Positions 16,264-25,368 of a stretch of DNA of 64,000 nt are shown here, one piece after another. Within the stretch, counting starts at the first letter, position 1. Every line of letters begins with the position of its first letter. The notes below the pieces were generated by a model that was not told where the DNA came from, did no database searches, and saw nothing but the letters and a program-made list of their open reading frames with translations. This DNA is from Shimia sp022448905 (lineage in GTDB: Bacteria > Pseudomonadota > Alphaproteobacteria > Rhodobacterales > Rhodobacteraceae), in NCBI RefSeq assembly GCF_047126315.1, contig NZ_CP138953.1, forward strand, positions 2,418,001 to 2,482,000. The letters run 5' to 3'. The position numbers and the translations under genes are program-made.

Positions 16264-17286
16264 ATGGCAGAAATTCCGATGGGTGCGCATGGCGTGCCCA
16301 AAGGCGAATCTTCCAACGCGGCACTTTTGGTGAACCGCGCCGGGATGTTTGTATCTTTGGCTTTGGTGGTTGGCACCGGCGTTTGGGGCTTTCAAATACT
16401 CTCCCGCGATGTGAGCGGCGTGCCGGTGGTGCGGGCGCTGGAAGGGCCGATGCGTATTCAGCCGGATGATCCCGGTGGGCGCCAGGCGGGACATCAGGGT
16501 CTCATGGTCAATCAGGTGGCTGCGGATGGCAGCGCGGCAGGGCCTGCGGATCAGGTGATTGTGGCGCCGCCACCGATTTCGTTGACGGAACGTGATCAGG
16601 TGTCTGGCACCGCCGTTGTGGTGCAGCCCACCGAAGCGCCGTCTGCGGTGCCGAGCCTAGTAGAAACCGAAAAACTAACCGAAGTGGTGGCACGGGCGCC
16701 CTCCGCTCCGATCGTGGCGCCGGAGCCGCTGGACGTGAGCAAGCCGCTGTCGGTCGAAGAACTGGCAGATCAGCTGTCCGCTGGCGCCAAGCCGCTCGAA
16801 ACCATTGAAGTGGATGAGGTTCAGCCCATTCAAGTGGCGTTGAGCGAGCCGAAACCGGCTGTGGAAGAGGTTGCCGATGCGCCGAAACCCGCGGTCAAAG
16901 GCGGGCTGAAACGTTCGCTGCGTCCGGTGTTGCGGCCTGCGTCGCTGCCCACCAAAGCGCAGGGCACACAAGTTGCCTCGATCGACGCAGCCGTGCAGGG
17001 CGCTTTGCAAGAGGTGGATGCCGAAACCATTCCGGCAGGCACACGGTTGGTGCAGTTGGGCGCCTACGCCAGCCCGGAGATTGCGCGCGCAGAGTGGGAT
17101 AAGCTGCAGCAAAGGTTTGATACCTATCTTGGTGACAAGTCCCGTGTGATCGAAAAAGCCAGCAGTGGTGGGCGCGTGTTCTATCGCCTGCGCGCCATGG
17201 GCTTTGAGACTGTGAGCGATGCACGGCGTCTGTGTTCCGCGCTGAAGGCTGAAAACGCCGATTGTATTCCGGTCACCACGCGATGA
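16264..17286 (+). CDS. SPOR-domain cell-envelope protein
   Basis: A 340-residue bitopic protein: short cytosolic N-terminus, one transmembrane helix (about residues 29-47), a long Pro/Ala/Val/Glu-rich periplasmic linker (50-250), and a C-terminal SPOR domain (about 260-338) starting at RLVQLGAYASPEIARAEWDK. SPOR domains bind glycan strands stripped of stem peptides at the division septum. It follows argS and overlaps nagZ by 4 bp (ATGA), so it is translated with a peptidoglycan-recycling enzyme; a septal role is inferred from this. Confidence 0.88.
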   Translation: MAEIPMGAHGVPKGESSNAALLVNRAGMFVSLALVVGTGVWGFQILSRDVSGVPVVRALEGPMRIQPDDPGGRQAGHQGLMVNQVAADGSAAGPADQVIVAPPPISLTERDQVSGTAVVVQPTEAPSAVPSLVETEKLTEVVARAPSAPIVAPEPLDVSKPLSVEELADQLSAGAKPLETIEVDEVQPIQVALSEPKPAVEEVADAPKPAVKGGLKRSLRPVLRPASLPTKAQGTQVASIDAAVQGALQEVDAETIPAGTRLVQLGAYASPEIARAEWDKLQQRFDTYLGDKSRVIEKASSGGRVFYRLRAMGFETVSDARRLCSALKAENADCIPVTTR

Positions 17287-18266
17287 GCCGCTTCTGCGCT
17301 GCGATCTTTGGTTGTGATGGATTGCGCCTGACAGCTGAGGAAAAGGTCTTTTTTCGGGATGTGCAGCCGTTTGGCTTCATCCTGTTTGCCCGCAACATTG
17401 ACAATGCAGATCAAGTGCGCGCGCTTTGTGATGAGCTGCGGGCCTGTGTTGATCACCATGCGCCGATCCTGATTGATCAGGAAGGCGGCCGGGTGCAGCG
17501 CATTCGAGCGCCGATGGCAACCGAGTGGTTGCCACCTTTGGAAGAGGTGCAGACGGCTGGTCCTAATGCGGCACGGGTGATGTATCTGCGCTATCGCATC
17601 ATTGCGCATGAGCTGATGGCGCTTGGCATCGATGCAGATTGTGCGCCCATGGTGGATGTGGCGCGGCCGGACACCCATCCGTTTTTGCGTAACCGTTGTT
17701 ACGGCGAAGACCCCCAACAGATCATCGAGATCGCGCGCGCAGTGTCCGAAGGGCTTTGGGATGGCGGTGTTTACCCCGTGATCAAACATATGCCGGGGCA
17801 TGGGCTGGCCGTGGTGGACAGCCATAAGGACCTGCCACGCGTGTCCGTGCCAAAAGAAGAGTTGGCGGGAGACTTTGCGCCTTTCAAATCGCTCAATGAC
17901 CTGCCGATGGGCATGACGGCGCATATTGTGTTTGAAGACATGGATGACGCGCCAGCGACAACTTCGCCAAAGATGATGCAGTTTATGCGCGAGGAGATCG
18001 GCTTTGACGGGCTGATCATGACCGATGACATCGATATGCAGGCGTTGAGTGGCACCGTAGATGAACGTGCTGCATCCGCAATTGCCGCCGGCTGTGACGC
18101 GGTTCTGCATTGCAACGGCACCTTGGCGGATCGTCAGGCGGTCGCAGCAGCGATTGGCGAGATGTCTGAGGCGGGGCAACGGCGTGCCGAAGCTGTGCTG
18201 GCCGCGCGACGCCAACCCGTGCCTGTTGACATTGAAGCGCTTGCCGAGGAACTTAAAGCGTTCTGA
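17283..18266 (+). CDS. nagZ: Beta-N-acetylhexosaminidase, peptidoglycan recycling
   Basis: A 327-residue GH3 enzyme that removes GlcNAc from anhydro-muropeptides in the cytosol. Diagnostic pieces are LIDQEGGRVQR (substrate loop), KHMPGHGLAVVDSHKDLP (the catalytic His/Asp loop of NagZ, KHFPGHG in many) and MTDDIDMQAL, which carries the catalytic Asp nucleophile. The start overlaps the SPOR gene stop; the frame continues upstream but only inside that gene. It is followed by scpA after 24 bp. It complements the AnmK kinase at 58.2 kb, which acts later in the same recycling pathway. Confidence 0.95.
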   Translation: MSRFCAAIFGCDGLRLTAEEKVFFRDVQPFGFILFARNIDNADQVRALCDELRACVDHHAPILIDQEGGRVQRIRAPMATEWLPPLEEVQTAGPNAARVMYLRYRIIAHELMALGIDADCAPMVDVARPDTHPFLRNRCYGEDPQQIIEIARAVSEGLWDGGVYPVIKHMPGHGLAVVDSHKDLPRVSVPKEELAGDFAPFKSLNDLPMGMTAHIVFEDMDDAPATTSPKMMQFMREEIGFDGLIMTDDIDMQALSGTVDERAASAIAAGCDAVLHCNGTLADRQAVAAAIGEMSEAGQRRAEAVLAARRQPVPVDIEALAEELKAF

Positions 18267-18290
18267 AACGGTGCTTGACGGGCAGGGGGC

Positions 18291-19115
18291 ATGGCCGAAA
18301 CCGACCTAAATCAAACTCTCCAGATGTCCTTTGGGGACGAGCAGGAGGAGATGTCCGTTGCCGAACGCATGGCGGCGGAAGCTCTGATTGTGGATGTGGA
18401 CGGGTTTGAGGGGCCGCTTGACTTGTTGCTCACCCTGTCGCGCACACAGAAAGTAGACCTGCGCAAGATTTCGATTTTGGAGTTGGCGCAGCAGTATCTG
18501 GATTTTGTGGAACGGGCCAAACGGCTGCGGTTGGAGTTGGCGGCGGACTATCTTGTGATGGCGGCTTGGCTGGCGTTTTTGAAGTCACGCTTGTTGCTGC
18601 CGCCCGATCCCACGGAAGAGGGGCCGTCCGGCGAGGAACTGGCGGCGCACCTGGCATTTCAGTTGGAGCGGTTGCAGGCGATGCGCGATGCGGCGGCCAA
18701 ATTGATGGCACGGGACAGGTTGGGGCGCGATTTCTTTGCGCGTGGGGTACCGGAAAACGTGGAGCGCGTGCGAAAGGTTACGTTCACCGCGACGTTGCTG
18801 GACCTGATGCAGGGCTATGCGCGGCTGCGCACGCGGGACGAGTTTCGCCCGTTCATCATGGACCGGGATTCTGTCTTTACGATGGAAGAGGCGCTGGAGC
18901 GGATGCGCGGCTTGATCGGCTATGCCGGGGCCTGGACAGACATTCTGAGCTATCTGCCTGCGGGCTGGGAAAACGACCCAAAGAAACGGCGCTCAGCGAC
19001 GGCGGCGACCTTTGCGGCGTCTTTGGAACTGGCCAAAGAGGGTAAGGTGTTCATTCGCCAAAGCGAGACCTTCGCGCCGATTGAAGTACGAAAGAGAGAC
19101 GGCAGGGATGAGTGA
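18291..19115 (+). CDS. scpA: Segregation and condensation protein A
   Basis: A 274-residue kleisin that bridges the SMC head domains in the bacterial condensin. The N-terminal block VDGFEGPLDLLLTL and VDLRKISILELAQQYLDFV is diagnostic, followed by the helical YLVMAAWLAFLKSRLLLP. The C-terminal winged helix lies around residues 175-265. It overlaps scpB by 8 bp, giving translational coupling of the two SMC partners. Confidence 0.95.
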   Translation: MAETDLNQTLQMSFGDEQEEMSVAERMAAEALIVDVDGFEGPLDLLLTLSRTQKVDLRKISILELAQQYLDFVERAKRLRLELAADYLVMAAWLAFLKSRLLLPPDPTEEGPSGEELAAHLAFQLERLQAMRDAAAKLMARDRLGRDFFARGVPENVERVRKVTFTATLLDLMQGYARLRTRDEFRPFIMDRDSVFTMEEALERMRGLIGYAGAWTDILSYLPAGWENDPKKRRSATAATFAASLELAKEGKVFIRQSETFAPIEVRKRDGRDE

Positions 19116-19812
19116 CGATATCAACGCATCGGAGCCAGAGGCCGAAGTTGTGGAACAGGTGGTCGAACAAGAGGAGAGCCTGTTTGAAGCGCCGCCGGTT
19201 GCCGAACAAGAGCGCATGTGTGAAGCGATCCTGTTTGCCAGCGCGGAGCCTGTGACGGTCAAAGAGATGAACGACCGCATGCCGCATGGTTGTGATGCGG
19301 CGGAGGCCTTGGTGCATCTGCGCAAACGCTACGAAGGGCGTGGCGTGCATGTGGTGAAGGTCGGTGACGCTTGGGCCATGCGTACCGCGGCGGACCTTGG
19401 ATTTCTGATGCAGAAGGAAACCGTGGAGACACGTAAGCTGTCGCGGGCGGCGGTCGAGACCTTGGCGATTATTGCCTATCATCAGCCGGTTACGCGAGCC
19501 GAGATTGAAGAAATTCGGGGCGTGAGCGTGAGTCGGGGCACGGTGGATCAGCTACTGGAGATGGAGTGGATCCGATTTGGGCGCCGCAAAATGACACCGG
19601 GCCGTCCGGTGACCTTTGTGGTGACGCAGAGCTTCCTTGATCACTTTGGCCTATCCAGCCCGCGTGATTTGCCGGGGCTGAAAGAGCTGCGGGCGGCGGG
19701 TTTGCTGGAAAATCGGCCACCTCCAGGTACCATTCCGCTTGGTGTGAACTCGGATGAGGATGACGACGGCATGGTGATCGATGACGGTCAGTCTGAGATG
19801 TTTGAGGACTAA
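19108..19812 (+). CDS. scpB: Segregation and condensation protein B
   Basis: A 234-residue protein with two winged-helix domains that dimerises and binds ScpA in the SMC complex. An acidic N-terminal extension (EPEAEVVEQVVEQEE) precedes ERMCEAILFASAEPVTVKEM. Further motifs are LSRAAVETLAIIAYHQPVTRAEIEEIRGV and the TPGRPVTFVVTQ strand. The start at 19108, preceded by GGCAGGG, was chosen over in-frame codons inside scpA. The acidic C-terminus (DEDDDGMVIDDGQSEMFED) is usual in this order. Confidence 0.95.
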   Translation: MSDDINASEPEAEVVEQVVEQEESLFEAPPVAEQERMCEAILFASAEPVTVKEMNDRMPHGCDAAEALVHLRKRYEGRGVHVVKVGDAWAMRTAADLGFLMQKETVETRKLSRAAVETLAIIAYHQPVTRAEIEEIRGVSVSRGTVDQLLEMEWIRFGRRKMTPGRPVTFVVTQSFLDHFGLSSPRDLPGLKELRAAGLLENRPPPGTIPLGVNSDEDDDGMVIDDGQSEMFED

Positions 19813-19901
19813 GATACAGCCCTCAAATTGCTGTGACAGCCTTACTATGGGCGCAATTGGTGCCTAGATTGGCGATGTAAGAGCCACGTGGAGTGAACGC
19901 T

Positions 19902-20135
19902 ATGAATGCCAATCAACTGATCAATATGGTGACTCGGATTATGATGCGCCGTCTGATCAATGGCGGCATCAACGCAGGCATCAATGCCGCGTCCAAAGCG
20001 CAAAAGAAACAAGCTGCTACAGAACCTGGGCCTTGGGGTGAAAAGCAGCAAGCGCTGCCGAAGGCGGCGCCACAGTTTGATGCAAAGCGCGCCAAGCAAG
20101 CCATGCGCGTGACCCGTAAGATTGGTCGGTTCTAA
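19902..20135 (+). CDS. Small basic protein following scpB, unknown function
   Basis: A 77-residue protein starting MNANQLINMVTRIMMRR, with a repeated GIN pattern (INGGINAGINAAS), a polar linker, and a basic end (KRAKQAMRVTRKIGRF). GTGGAG eight bases upstream supports the ATG at 19902. I recognise it only as a small protein of the type found in rhodobacters; no domain is visible. The first 30 residues could form an amphipathic, possibly membrane-associated helix. It lies 4 bp from the convergent dcd stop. Confidence 0.65.
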   Translation: MNANQLINMVTRIMMRRLINGGINAGINAASKAQKKQAATEPGPWGEKQQALPKAAPQFDAKRAKQAMRVTRKIGRF

Positions 20136-20139
20136 GCCT

Positions 20140-21216
20140 TTACTTGGCTTTGAAATGCTTGCTGAGCTTTAGTCCTTGCCCCTGATAGTTTGAGGCGATG
20201 CCGGAGCCGTAGAGCTGCTCTGGTACATCTGCCATGCGCTCATAGACCAGACGACCCACCACTTGGCCGTGTTCCAACACAAAGGGCGCCTCGTGACAGC
20301 GGACTTCCAGCACCCCACGCGACCCTGTGCCGCCGGCGGCGTCATGCCCGAAGCCGGGATCAAAGAACCCTGCGTAGTGCACGCGGAACTCGCCCACCAT
20401 GGCCAAGAACGGCGCCATTTCGGCGGCGTAGGCGGGGGGGATGTGTACGGCTTCGCGGCTGACCAGGATGTAGAACGCGCCGGGGTCCAGGATGATTTTG
20501 CCGTCAGAGGCGTGCAGCTCTTCCCAATAGTCCGCCGGATCGTAGTGGCCGATGTTGTCCAGATCGATCACGCCGGTATGAGGTTTTGCACGGTAGCCCA
20601 CCAGAGTGCCTTCGGTGGGTTGCAGGTCGACAGAAAAGCCGAGGCCGTCGTCGATCACCGCGTCGCCGTCCACCAGCGGGCTGCGATCGTGTAGAACAGC
20701 CAAATCCGCGTCAGTCAGGACGCTTTGGCCTTTGCGGAAGCGGATTTGGTTGAGGCGCATGCCCGGACGCACCAGAACGGAAAAGCTGCGGGGGCAGATT
20801 TCGGCATAAAGCGGGCCGGTGTAGCCGGGGGCGATGCGGTCAAATTCGGTACCGCCGTCGGTGATGGTGCGGGTCAACAGGTCGAGCCGGCCGGTGGAGC
20901 TTTTGGCGTTGGCCACAGCCTGGACGCCCTCGGGAAGCGCCAGGCTTTCCATCAATGGCACAACATAAACGCAGCCTTTTTCGAGCACAGCCCCGTTTGA
21001 CAGATCAATACGGTGCATCTCGAACTCAGACAGACGATCCTGCACGCTGCAGTCATTGCCTGCCAGGAAGGACGCGCGCACGCGATAGGCGACGGTGCCA
21101 AGGCGCAAATCCAGAGAGGCGGGTTGCACCTGACCTTCGGCGACAGGTTCCGCCACCGAGATCTCGCCGGTTTGCAGCATGGTTTCAATGGTTTGGCTGG
21201 GTAAAACGCCGGTCAT
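20140..21216 (-). CDS. dcd: 2'-deoxycytidine 5'-triphosphate deaminase, long form
   Basis: A 358-residue member of the alphaproteobacterial long dCTP-deaminase family, about twice the E. coli Dcd length and apparently a duplicated dUTPase fold. It makes dUTP from dCTP for thymidylate synthesis. VQPASLDLRLG, NAKSSTGRLDLLTRTITDGG and GYTGPLYAEICPRSF are the nucleotide-binding blocks of the N half; similar blocks (FDPGFGHDAAGGTGSRGVLEVR) recur in the C half. The start at 21216 has GGGGGGACC upstream; the 15 extra upstream codons overlap a terminator and are not family-like. Confidence 0.9.
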   Translation of the reverse strand: MTGVLPSQTIETMLQTGEISVAEPVAEGQVQPASLDLRLGTVAYRVRASFLAGNDCSVQDRLSEFEMHRIDLSNGAVLEKGCVYVVPLMESLALPEGVQAVANAKSSTGRLDLLTRTITDGGTEFDRIAPGYTGPLYAEICPRSFSVLVRPGMRLNQIRFRKGQSVLTDADLAVLHDRSPLVDGDAVIDDGLGFSVDLQPTEGTLVGYRAKPHTGVIDLDNIGHYDPADYWEELHASDGKIILDPGAFYILVSREAVHIPPAYAAEMAPFLAMVGEFRVHYAGFFDPGFGHDAAGGTGSRGVLEVRCHEAPFVLEHGQVVGRLVYERMADVPEQLYGSGIASNYQGQGLKLSKHFKAK

Positions 21217-21237
21217 ATTGGTCCCCCCGGATGTACA

Positions 21238-21269
21238 AAACGCCCGGGCCTTACGGCACACGGGCGTTT
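21238..21269 (-). terminator. Intrinsic terminator of tRNA-Pro
   Basis: On the minus strand AAACGCCCG (21269-21261) pairs with CGGGCGTTT (21246-21238), a 9-bp stem, with T-rich sequence after it. It begins 6 bp after the tRNA 3' end and lies just upstream of dcd. Confidence 0.75.
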
Positions 21270-21274
21270 GTGAT

Positions 21275-21351
21275 TGGTCGGGCTAGCAGGACTTGAACCT
21301 GCGACCTTCCGTCCCCCAGACGGACGCGCTACCAGGCTGCGCCATAGCCCG
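21275..21351 (-). tRNA. tRNA-Pro (anticodon GGG)
   Basis: The minus strand folds as a full cloverleaf of 77 nt including an encoded CCA. The acceptor is CGGGCTA/TAGCCCG, D-arm GCGCAGCCTGGTAGCGC, anticodon arm GTCCGTCTGGGGGACGGA with anticodon GGG, and T-arm GCAGGTTCAAGTCCTGC. It reads the CCC/CCU proline codons and is transcribed toward dcd, with a terminator directly after it. Confidence 0.96.
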
Positions 21352-21424
21352 ACGATGGGCTGTTCATAACGGAATTGAGGGCGGGGGCAAGTCAAAAAAT
21401 GCAAGATCTGCCACGCCCCAGTGA

Positions 21425-22825
21425 TTAGCCAGCTTTGCTGTGCAAAGCTTCCAGTCGTGCCAGCAGGCTGGCGGCGCGCGAGGCGTCTTTGGCCTCTACG
21501 GTGACCGGCTTGGTCAGCATCAGCAGGAAGTCGTCACGGGCGGTTTCACGTGCTACGAGCGTTTCCAGATCAGGCGTGCTGGAGGACGGTGTCGCTAAAA
21601 CCTCTCTGGCCGTCTCGGTCGCCGCTTGTGGCGCAGAGCTTGGATCCGTTGCCGAGGTGTCCAAGCTGCCAGGGGCGCTGGTAGTTGGTGCAACTACTGA
21701 ACCGGAGCCGTCCACGGCAGGTGTATCCAAGCCACTGCTCAATTCAGCGGCTGCAGTAGCCATGCCGTCTTCGCCGCCGGCAACTTCATCAGCGCCAGGT
21801 GCAAATGCGGTTTCGTCCGAAGTTGTTTCTGGTTCCGCGGAAATGTCTGAGGCCTCGACAGGCGGCGACGCGACAGGTGCGTCGGGTGCAAGCGCGCCAT
21901 AAGGCTCGGCCGTAGTGTCATCGTCTTCTGCTAACGATGGAACGTCCTCTGGCCCGGTCTGCTCTGGCGCCATTGGCGATTCCAGCGACGCAAAGAGGTC
22001 GTCCATTGGCGGCAACTCATCGGAACCGCCTTCGGTCGCTGAGCTGGTTGCAGGCATCTGTTCCGTTTCCACGAATGGGGCGGGCTCGGTTTGGGCCGCT
22101 TCCAAAGGCTTAGCAGGGCTGGTCAAGCCAGAGGGCATAGGACCTGGTTCGGACGAGGTCGCGGGCACATCACCTTCGATTTTGACCAGAAGATCTTCCG
22201 GTATGCCGGCGTTGTCATCTTCTTCGTCGACTTCGATGGAGGTCTCATCGTCCTGGTCAACGTCATCCGGCGCGGTATAGAGGGTTTCCTCGGAAACTTC
22301 CTCATGGGTATCTTCCGGGGCAGCGATGGCCTCTTCTTCAGCGACGTACTCAAGAGGTTCATCGGCTTCCGCAGCGTCCTCAATGTCTTCGTCTTTGGCC
22401 TCCACAGGCTCTTCCTGCGCAGGCTCACTTTCGAGAGCTTCGTCTGGCTGGAGGTCGACTTGTGGTTCTTGCTGAGGCGTCTCGATCGGCTCCTGCGCCG
22501 TTTCTTCGCTCAGGTCTTCTGCAACCGCCTCAACAGATTGGTCCTCTTGATCGACGGGGCGAGAGAGGCTGGACACATGCTTGACGCCTTTTTCACGCAG
22601 CAGTTGCTGCGCGTCTTTGATCGGCATCCCATCTTCATGCAGCAGCTTTTTGAGGCCGCCAAGCAACTCCATGTCCTGGGGGCGGTAGTACCGCCGCCCA
22701 CCGGCGCGCTTTACAGGTTTGACCTGAGAGAATTTGCTTTCCCAGAAACGCAGAACATGCGTTTTCACATCAAGCCATTCGGCAACTTCGCTAATGGTGC
22801 GAAAAGCCTCACGCGATTTGGCCAT
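21425..22825 (-). CDS. MerR-type regulator with a long acidic C-terminal extension
   Basis: A 466-residue protein. Residues 7-80 are a MerR winged helix (FRTISEVAEWLDVKTHVLRFWESKF, RRYYRPQDMELL). Nearly all the rest is a low-complexity stretch rich in Glu, Asp, Ala, Pro and Ser, ending in a short helical segment (about 435-466). Typical MerR proteins are 130-160 residues and have a coiled-coil dimer helix and effector site, which is not evident here. It follows ihfA by 15 bp on the minus strand, an arrangement common in rhodobacters. The acidic region may be disordered and bind partners; this is inference. Confidence 0.82.
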   Translation of the reverse strand: MAKSREAFRTISEVAEWLDVKTHVLRFWESKFSQVKPVKRAGGRRYYRPQDMELLGGLKKLLHEDGMPIKDAQQLLREKGVKHVSSLSRPVDQEDQSVEAVAEDLSEETAQEPIETPQQEPQVDLQPDEALESEPAQEEPVEAKDEDIEDAAEADEPLEYVAEEEAIAAPEDTHEEVSEETLYTAPDDVDQDDETSIEVDEEDDNAGIPEDLLVKIEGDVPATSSEPGPMPSGLTSPAKPLEAAQTEPAPFVETEQMPATSSATEGGSDELPPMDDLFASLESPMAPEQTGPEDVPSLAEDDDTTAEPYGALAPDAPVASPPVEASDISAEPETTSDETAFAPGADEVAGGEDGMATAAAELSSGLDTPAVDGSGSVVAPTTSAPGSLDTSATDPSSAPQAATETAREVLATPSSSTPDLETLVARETARDDFLLMLTKPVTVEAKDASRAASLLARLEALHSKAG

Positions 22826-22840
22826 GGAGTTTGTCTCGTC

Positions 22841-23143
22841 TTATTTTTTGTTACCAGCGGCGACGCGATCTTTCATCAGATGCGAAGGCCGAAAGGTGAG
22901 GACACGGCGCGGTTGGATTGGAACTTCTTCGCCCGTCTTGGGGTTGCGGCCCACACGTGCCGCTTTGTCGCGCACGCTGAAAGTGCCAAAGGAAGAAATC
23001 TTGACCTGCTCGCCGTTCACCAAAGCGTCGGACATATGGGTCAAAATGCTCTCGACCAATTGAGCGGAGTCGTTTCTGGACAGGCCCACTTCGCGAAACA
23101 CTGCTTCGCTCAGATCCATCCGGGTCAATGTCTTGTCAGTCAT
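22841..23143 (-). CDS. ihfA: Integration host factor alpha subunit
   Basis: A 100-residue HU/IHF-family DNA-bending protein. TLTRMDLSEAVFREVGLSRNDSAQLVESIL is the N-terminal helical dimer region, VKISSFGTFSVRDKAARVGRNPKTGEEVPI the beta arm with the intercalating Pro, and RRVLTFRPSHLMK the C-terminal helix. The start at 23143 is supported by GGCAGGGGGGACC; the frame is open 12 codons further but without family similarity. It lies in the rpmF-plsX-fabH-ihfA-merR run. Confidence 0.95.
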   Translation of the reverse strand: MTDKTLTRMDLSEAVFREVGLSRNDSAQLVESILTHMSDALVNGEQVKISSFGTFSVRDKAARVGRNPKTGEEVPIQPRRVLTFRPSHLMKDRVAAGNKK

Positions 23144-23264
23144 GTGGTCCCCCCTGCCGGTACACGTTTCAAAAACCATAGGGGCAAGAGAAATTGGGAG
23201 TCAATGATTTGCGCGGGATGTGAGGCGATTATCTGCGATATTCGCCAATCACTTAGGTCGGATT

Positions 23265-24239
23265 TTACCAGCGCAGAACCACCGCACCCCAAGCCAGACC
23301 GCCACCAATCGCCTCGGTCACCAGCAGGTCGCCCTGCTTGATCTTGCCGTCTGCAACACCGGTGGAGAGGGCGAGGGGGATCGATGCAGCCGAGGTGTTG
23401 CCGTGATCCTGAACGGTCACAATCACACGGTCCATGGGCACGCCGAGTTTCTTGGCGGTACCCTGAATGATGCGGATGTTGGCCTGATGGGGCACAATCC
23501 AATCCACGGCATCATCGGTTAGATCAATCTTGGTGAGCGCGGTGTGCGCAGTTGAGGTCAGCTTTTCAACCGCTTGACGGAAAAGCGCATTTCCCTGCAT
23601 GCGCAGCTTGCCAGAATCCCCGGTTGTCGACACGCCGCCGTCGACAAAGAGCATGTCCTTGTAGCGACCGTCGGAATTCAAATCCGCGCTGAGAACGCCG
23701 CGATCTGTGTTCTCTCCTGTGCCTTGTTCAGCTTCCAGGATCAGTGCGCCTGCGCCGTCGCCAAACAGCACGCAGGTGGCGCGGTCTGTCCAATCCATGA
23801 TGCGGCTGAAGGTTTCCGCCCCAATCACCAGCACACGTTGCGCCTGACCAGAGAGGATCAAAGCATTGGCATTGGTCAGCGCATAGACAAAACCGGCACA
23901 AACCGCCTGTACGTCAAAGCCAAAGCCACGAGTCATGCCAATCTTTTGCTGCACCATGGTGGCAACAGAAGGGAAGGTCAGGTCCGGTGTCGACGTTGCC
24001 ACGACCACCGCGTCGATGTCATCGGCTTTCAAACCTGCGTTTTCCAGAGCGGCATTGGCGGCAAGACTTGCGAGATCGGAGGTGGTCTGGTCGTCGGCCG
24101 CAAAGTGGCGGCGCTCGATACCAGAGCGGGTGCGAATCCACTCATCCGAGGTGTCCAGAGTTTCTTCGAATTCGGCGTTGGGAACGACCCGTTCCGGCAA
24201 GTAGTGGCCTACGCCTTTAACCACGGCGCGTGTCGTCAT
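23265..24239 (-). CDS. fabH: 3-oxoacyl-ACP synthase III
   Basis: A 324-residue initiating condensing enzyme of fatty-acid synthesis, joining acetyl-CoA with malonyl-ACP. The catalytic triad is visible: Cys in DVQAVCAGFVYAL, His in DWIVPHQANIRII and Asn in VQDHGNTSAASIP. VLFGDGAGALIL is the family strand. It follows plsX by 23 bp, so acyl chain initiation and phosphatidate synthesis are co-transcribed. Confidence 0.97.
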   Translation of the reverse strand: MTTRAVVKGVGHYLPERVVPNAEFEETLDTSDEWIRTRSGIERRHFAADDQTTSDLASLAANAALENAGLKADDIDAVVVATSTPDLTFPSVATMVQQKIGMTRGFGFDVQAVCAGFVYALTNANALILSGQAQRVLVIGAETFSRIMDWTDRATCVLFGDGAGALILEAEQGTGENTDRGVLSADLNSDGRYKDMLFVDGGVSTTGDSGKLRMQGNALFRQAVEKLTSTAHTALTKIDLTDDAVDWIVPHQANIRIIQGTAKKLGVPMDRVIVTVQDHGNTSAASIPLALSTGVADGKIKQGDLLVTEAIGGGLAWGAVVLRW

Positions 24240-24262
24240 ATCGGTGCCTTGCTAACTTATTG

Positions 24263-25348
24263 TTATTCGTTGGTGCTGTCGGCATCTTGCGGCAGAGAAA
24301 CGGCAGATGCAACCCGCGCTGCAAGCTTTTCGGAGAAGCCTGATTGCGCAAGTTTGAAGGCGAGTTTGATGGCCGAGGATACACCTGTTGCATCAGAGGA
24401 ACCGTGCGATTTTACCACGGTGCCATTGAGGCCCAAAAACACGCCGCCATTGACCCGTCGTGGGTCAATGCGTTTGTTCAGACGGTTGAGCGATGTGTAG
24501 GCCAAGAGGGCGGCCAGACGGGACAGTGGCGAGAATTTGAAGGCTTCTTTCAGAAGTGAGCCGATCAGCCCAGCCGTGCCTTCTCCGGTTTTTAGGGCCA
24601 CGTTGCCGGTGAACCCGTCGGTTACAATCACATCGGCCTTATCCGCGGGCAAGTCATTGCCTTCAACAAAGCCGACAAAGTCATAATTGGCGACATGCGC
24701 GTTTTGCGCGATCAGGTCATGCGCCAGCTTCAATTCAGTGCGGCCCTTGTGCTCCTCGGTGCCCACGTTCAGCAGGCCGACGCGCGGGCGTTCCAAGTCC
24801 ATGCCATTGCGGGCGTAGGATGCGCCCATCAAGGCGTATTGCAGCAAGTCATGCTCGTCGGCGCTGATGTCAGCGCCGGCGTCAAGCATGATGTTGAAGC
24901 CCTGCGGGGCGCGGGAAGGCCAGAGAACGGCAATCGCCGGACGGTCTACGCCGAGAATTTTGCGCAGCCGGACCACTGAAAGCATCATCAAGGCGCCGGT
25001 GTTGCCGCAGCTCACCACGCCGTCGGCCTCGCCACTGCGCACTGATTCCAATGCGGACCACATCGACGTGGTTTTGGACCGGATCACATCTCGGGGTTTG
25101 TCTTCCATCGAGACGACGTCAACCGCGTCGCGAATCTCCACACGTCCGTCCAAAATGCGTTTGCGCGCGACCAGCTGTTTCAGCTCGTCTTTGGGGCCAT
25201 GAAGAATGAAAGCAATGTCGGGATTCTTCTTCGCGGAATGCGAAATGCCGGCAACAACAGCTGCCGGCCCGCGATCGCCACCCATGGCGTCAACTGAGAT
25301 CACTGTGCGCCCGCTGCCGGGGTTTGCTGTTTGCGTCAAACCGGTCAT
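24263..25348 (-). CDS. plsX: Phosphate acyltransferase PlsX
   Basis: A 361-residue enzyme that turns acyl-ACP into acyl-phosphate for the PlsY step of phospholipid synthesis. ISVDAMGGDRGP at the N-terminus is diagnostic; other family blocks are VSCGNTGALMMLSV, VGLLNVGTEEHKG and VVTDGFTGNVALKTGEG. It sits between rpmF and fabH in the standard bacterial order. Confidence 0.97.
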   Translation of the reverse strand: MTGLTQTANPGSGRTVISVDAMGGDRGPAAVVAGISHSAKKNPDIAFILHGPKDELKQLVARKRILDGRVEIRDAVDVVSMEDKPRDVIRSKTTSMWSALESVRSGEADGVVSCGNTGALMMLSVVRLRKILGVDRPAIAVLWPSRAPQGFNIMLDAGADISADEHDLLQYALMGASYARNGMDLERPRVGLLNVGTEEHKGRTELKLAHDLIAQNAHVANYDFVGFVEGNDLPADKADVIVTDGFTGNVALKTGEGTAGLIGSLLKEAFKFSPLSRLAALLAYTSLNRLNKRIDPRRVNGGVFLGLNGTVVKSHGSSDATGVSSAIKLAFKLAQSGFSEKLAARVASAVSLPQDADSTNE

Positions 25349-25368
25349 GCGGGCTCAGATCCCGTTGT

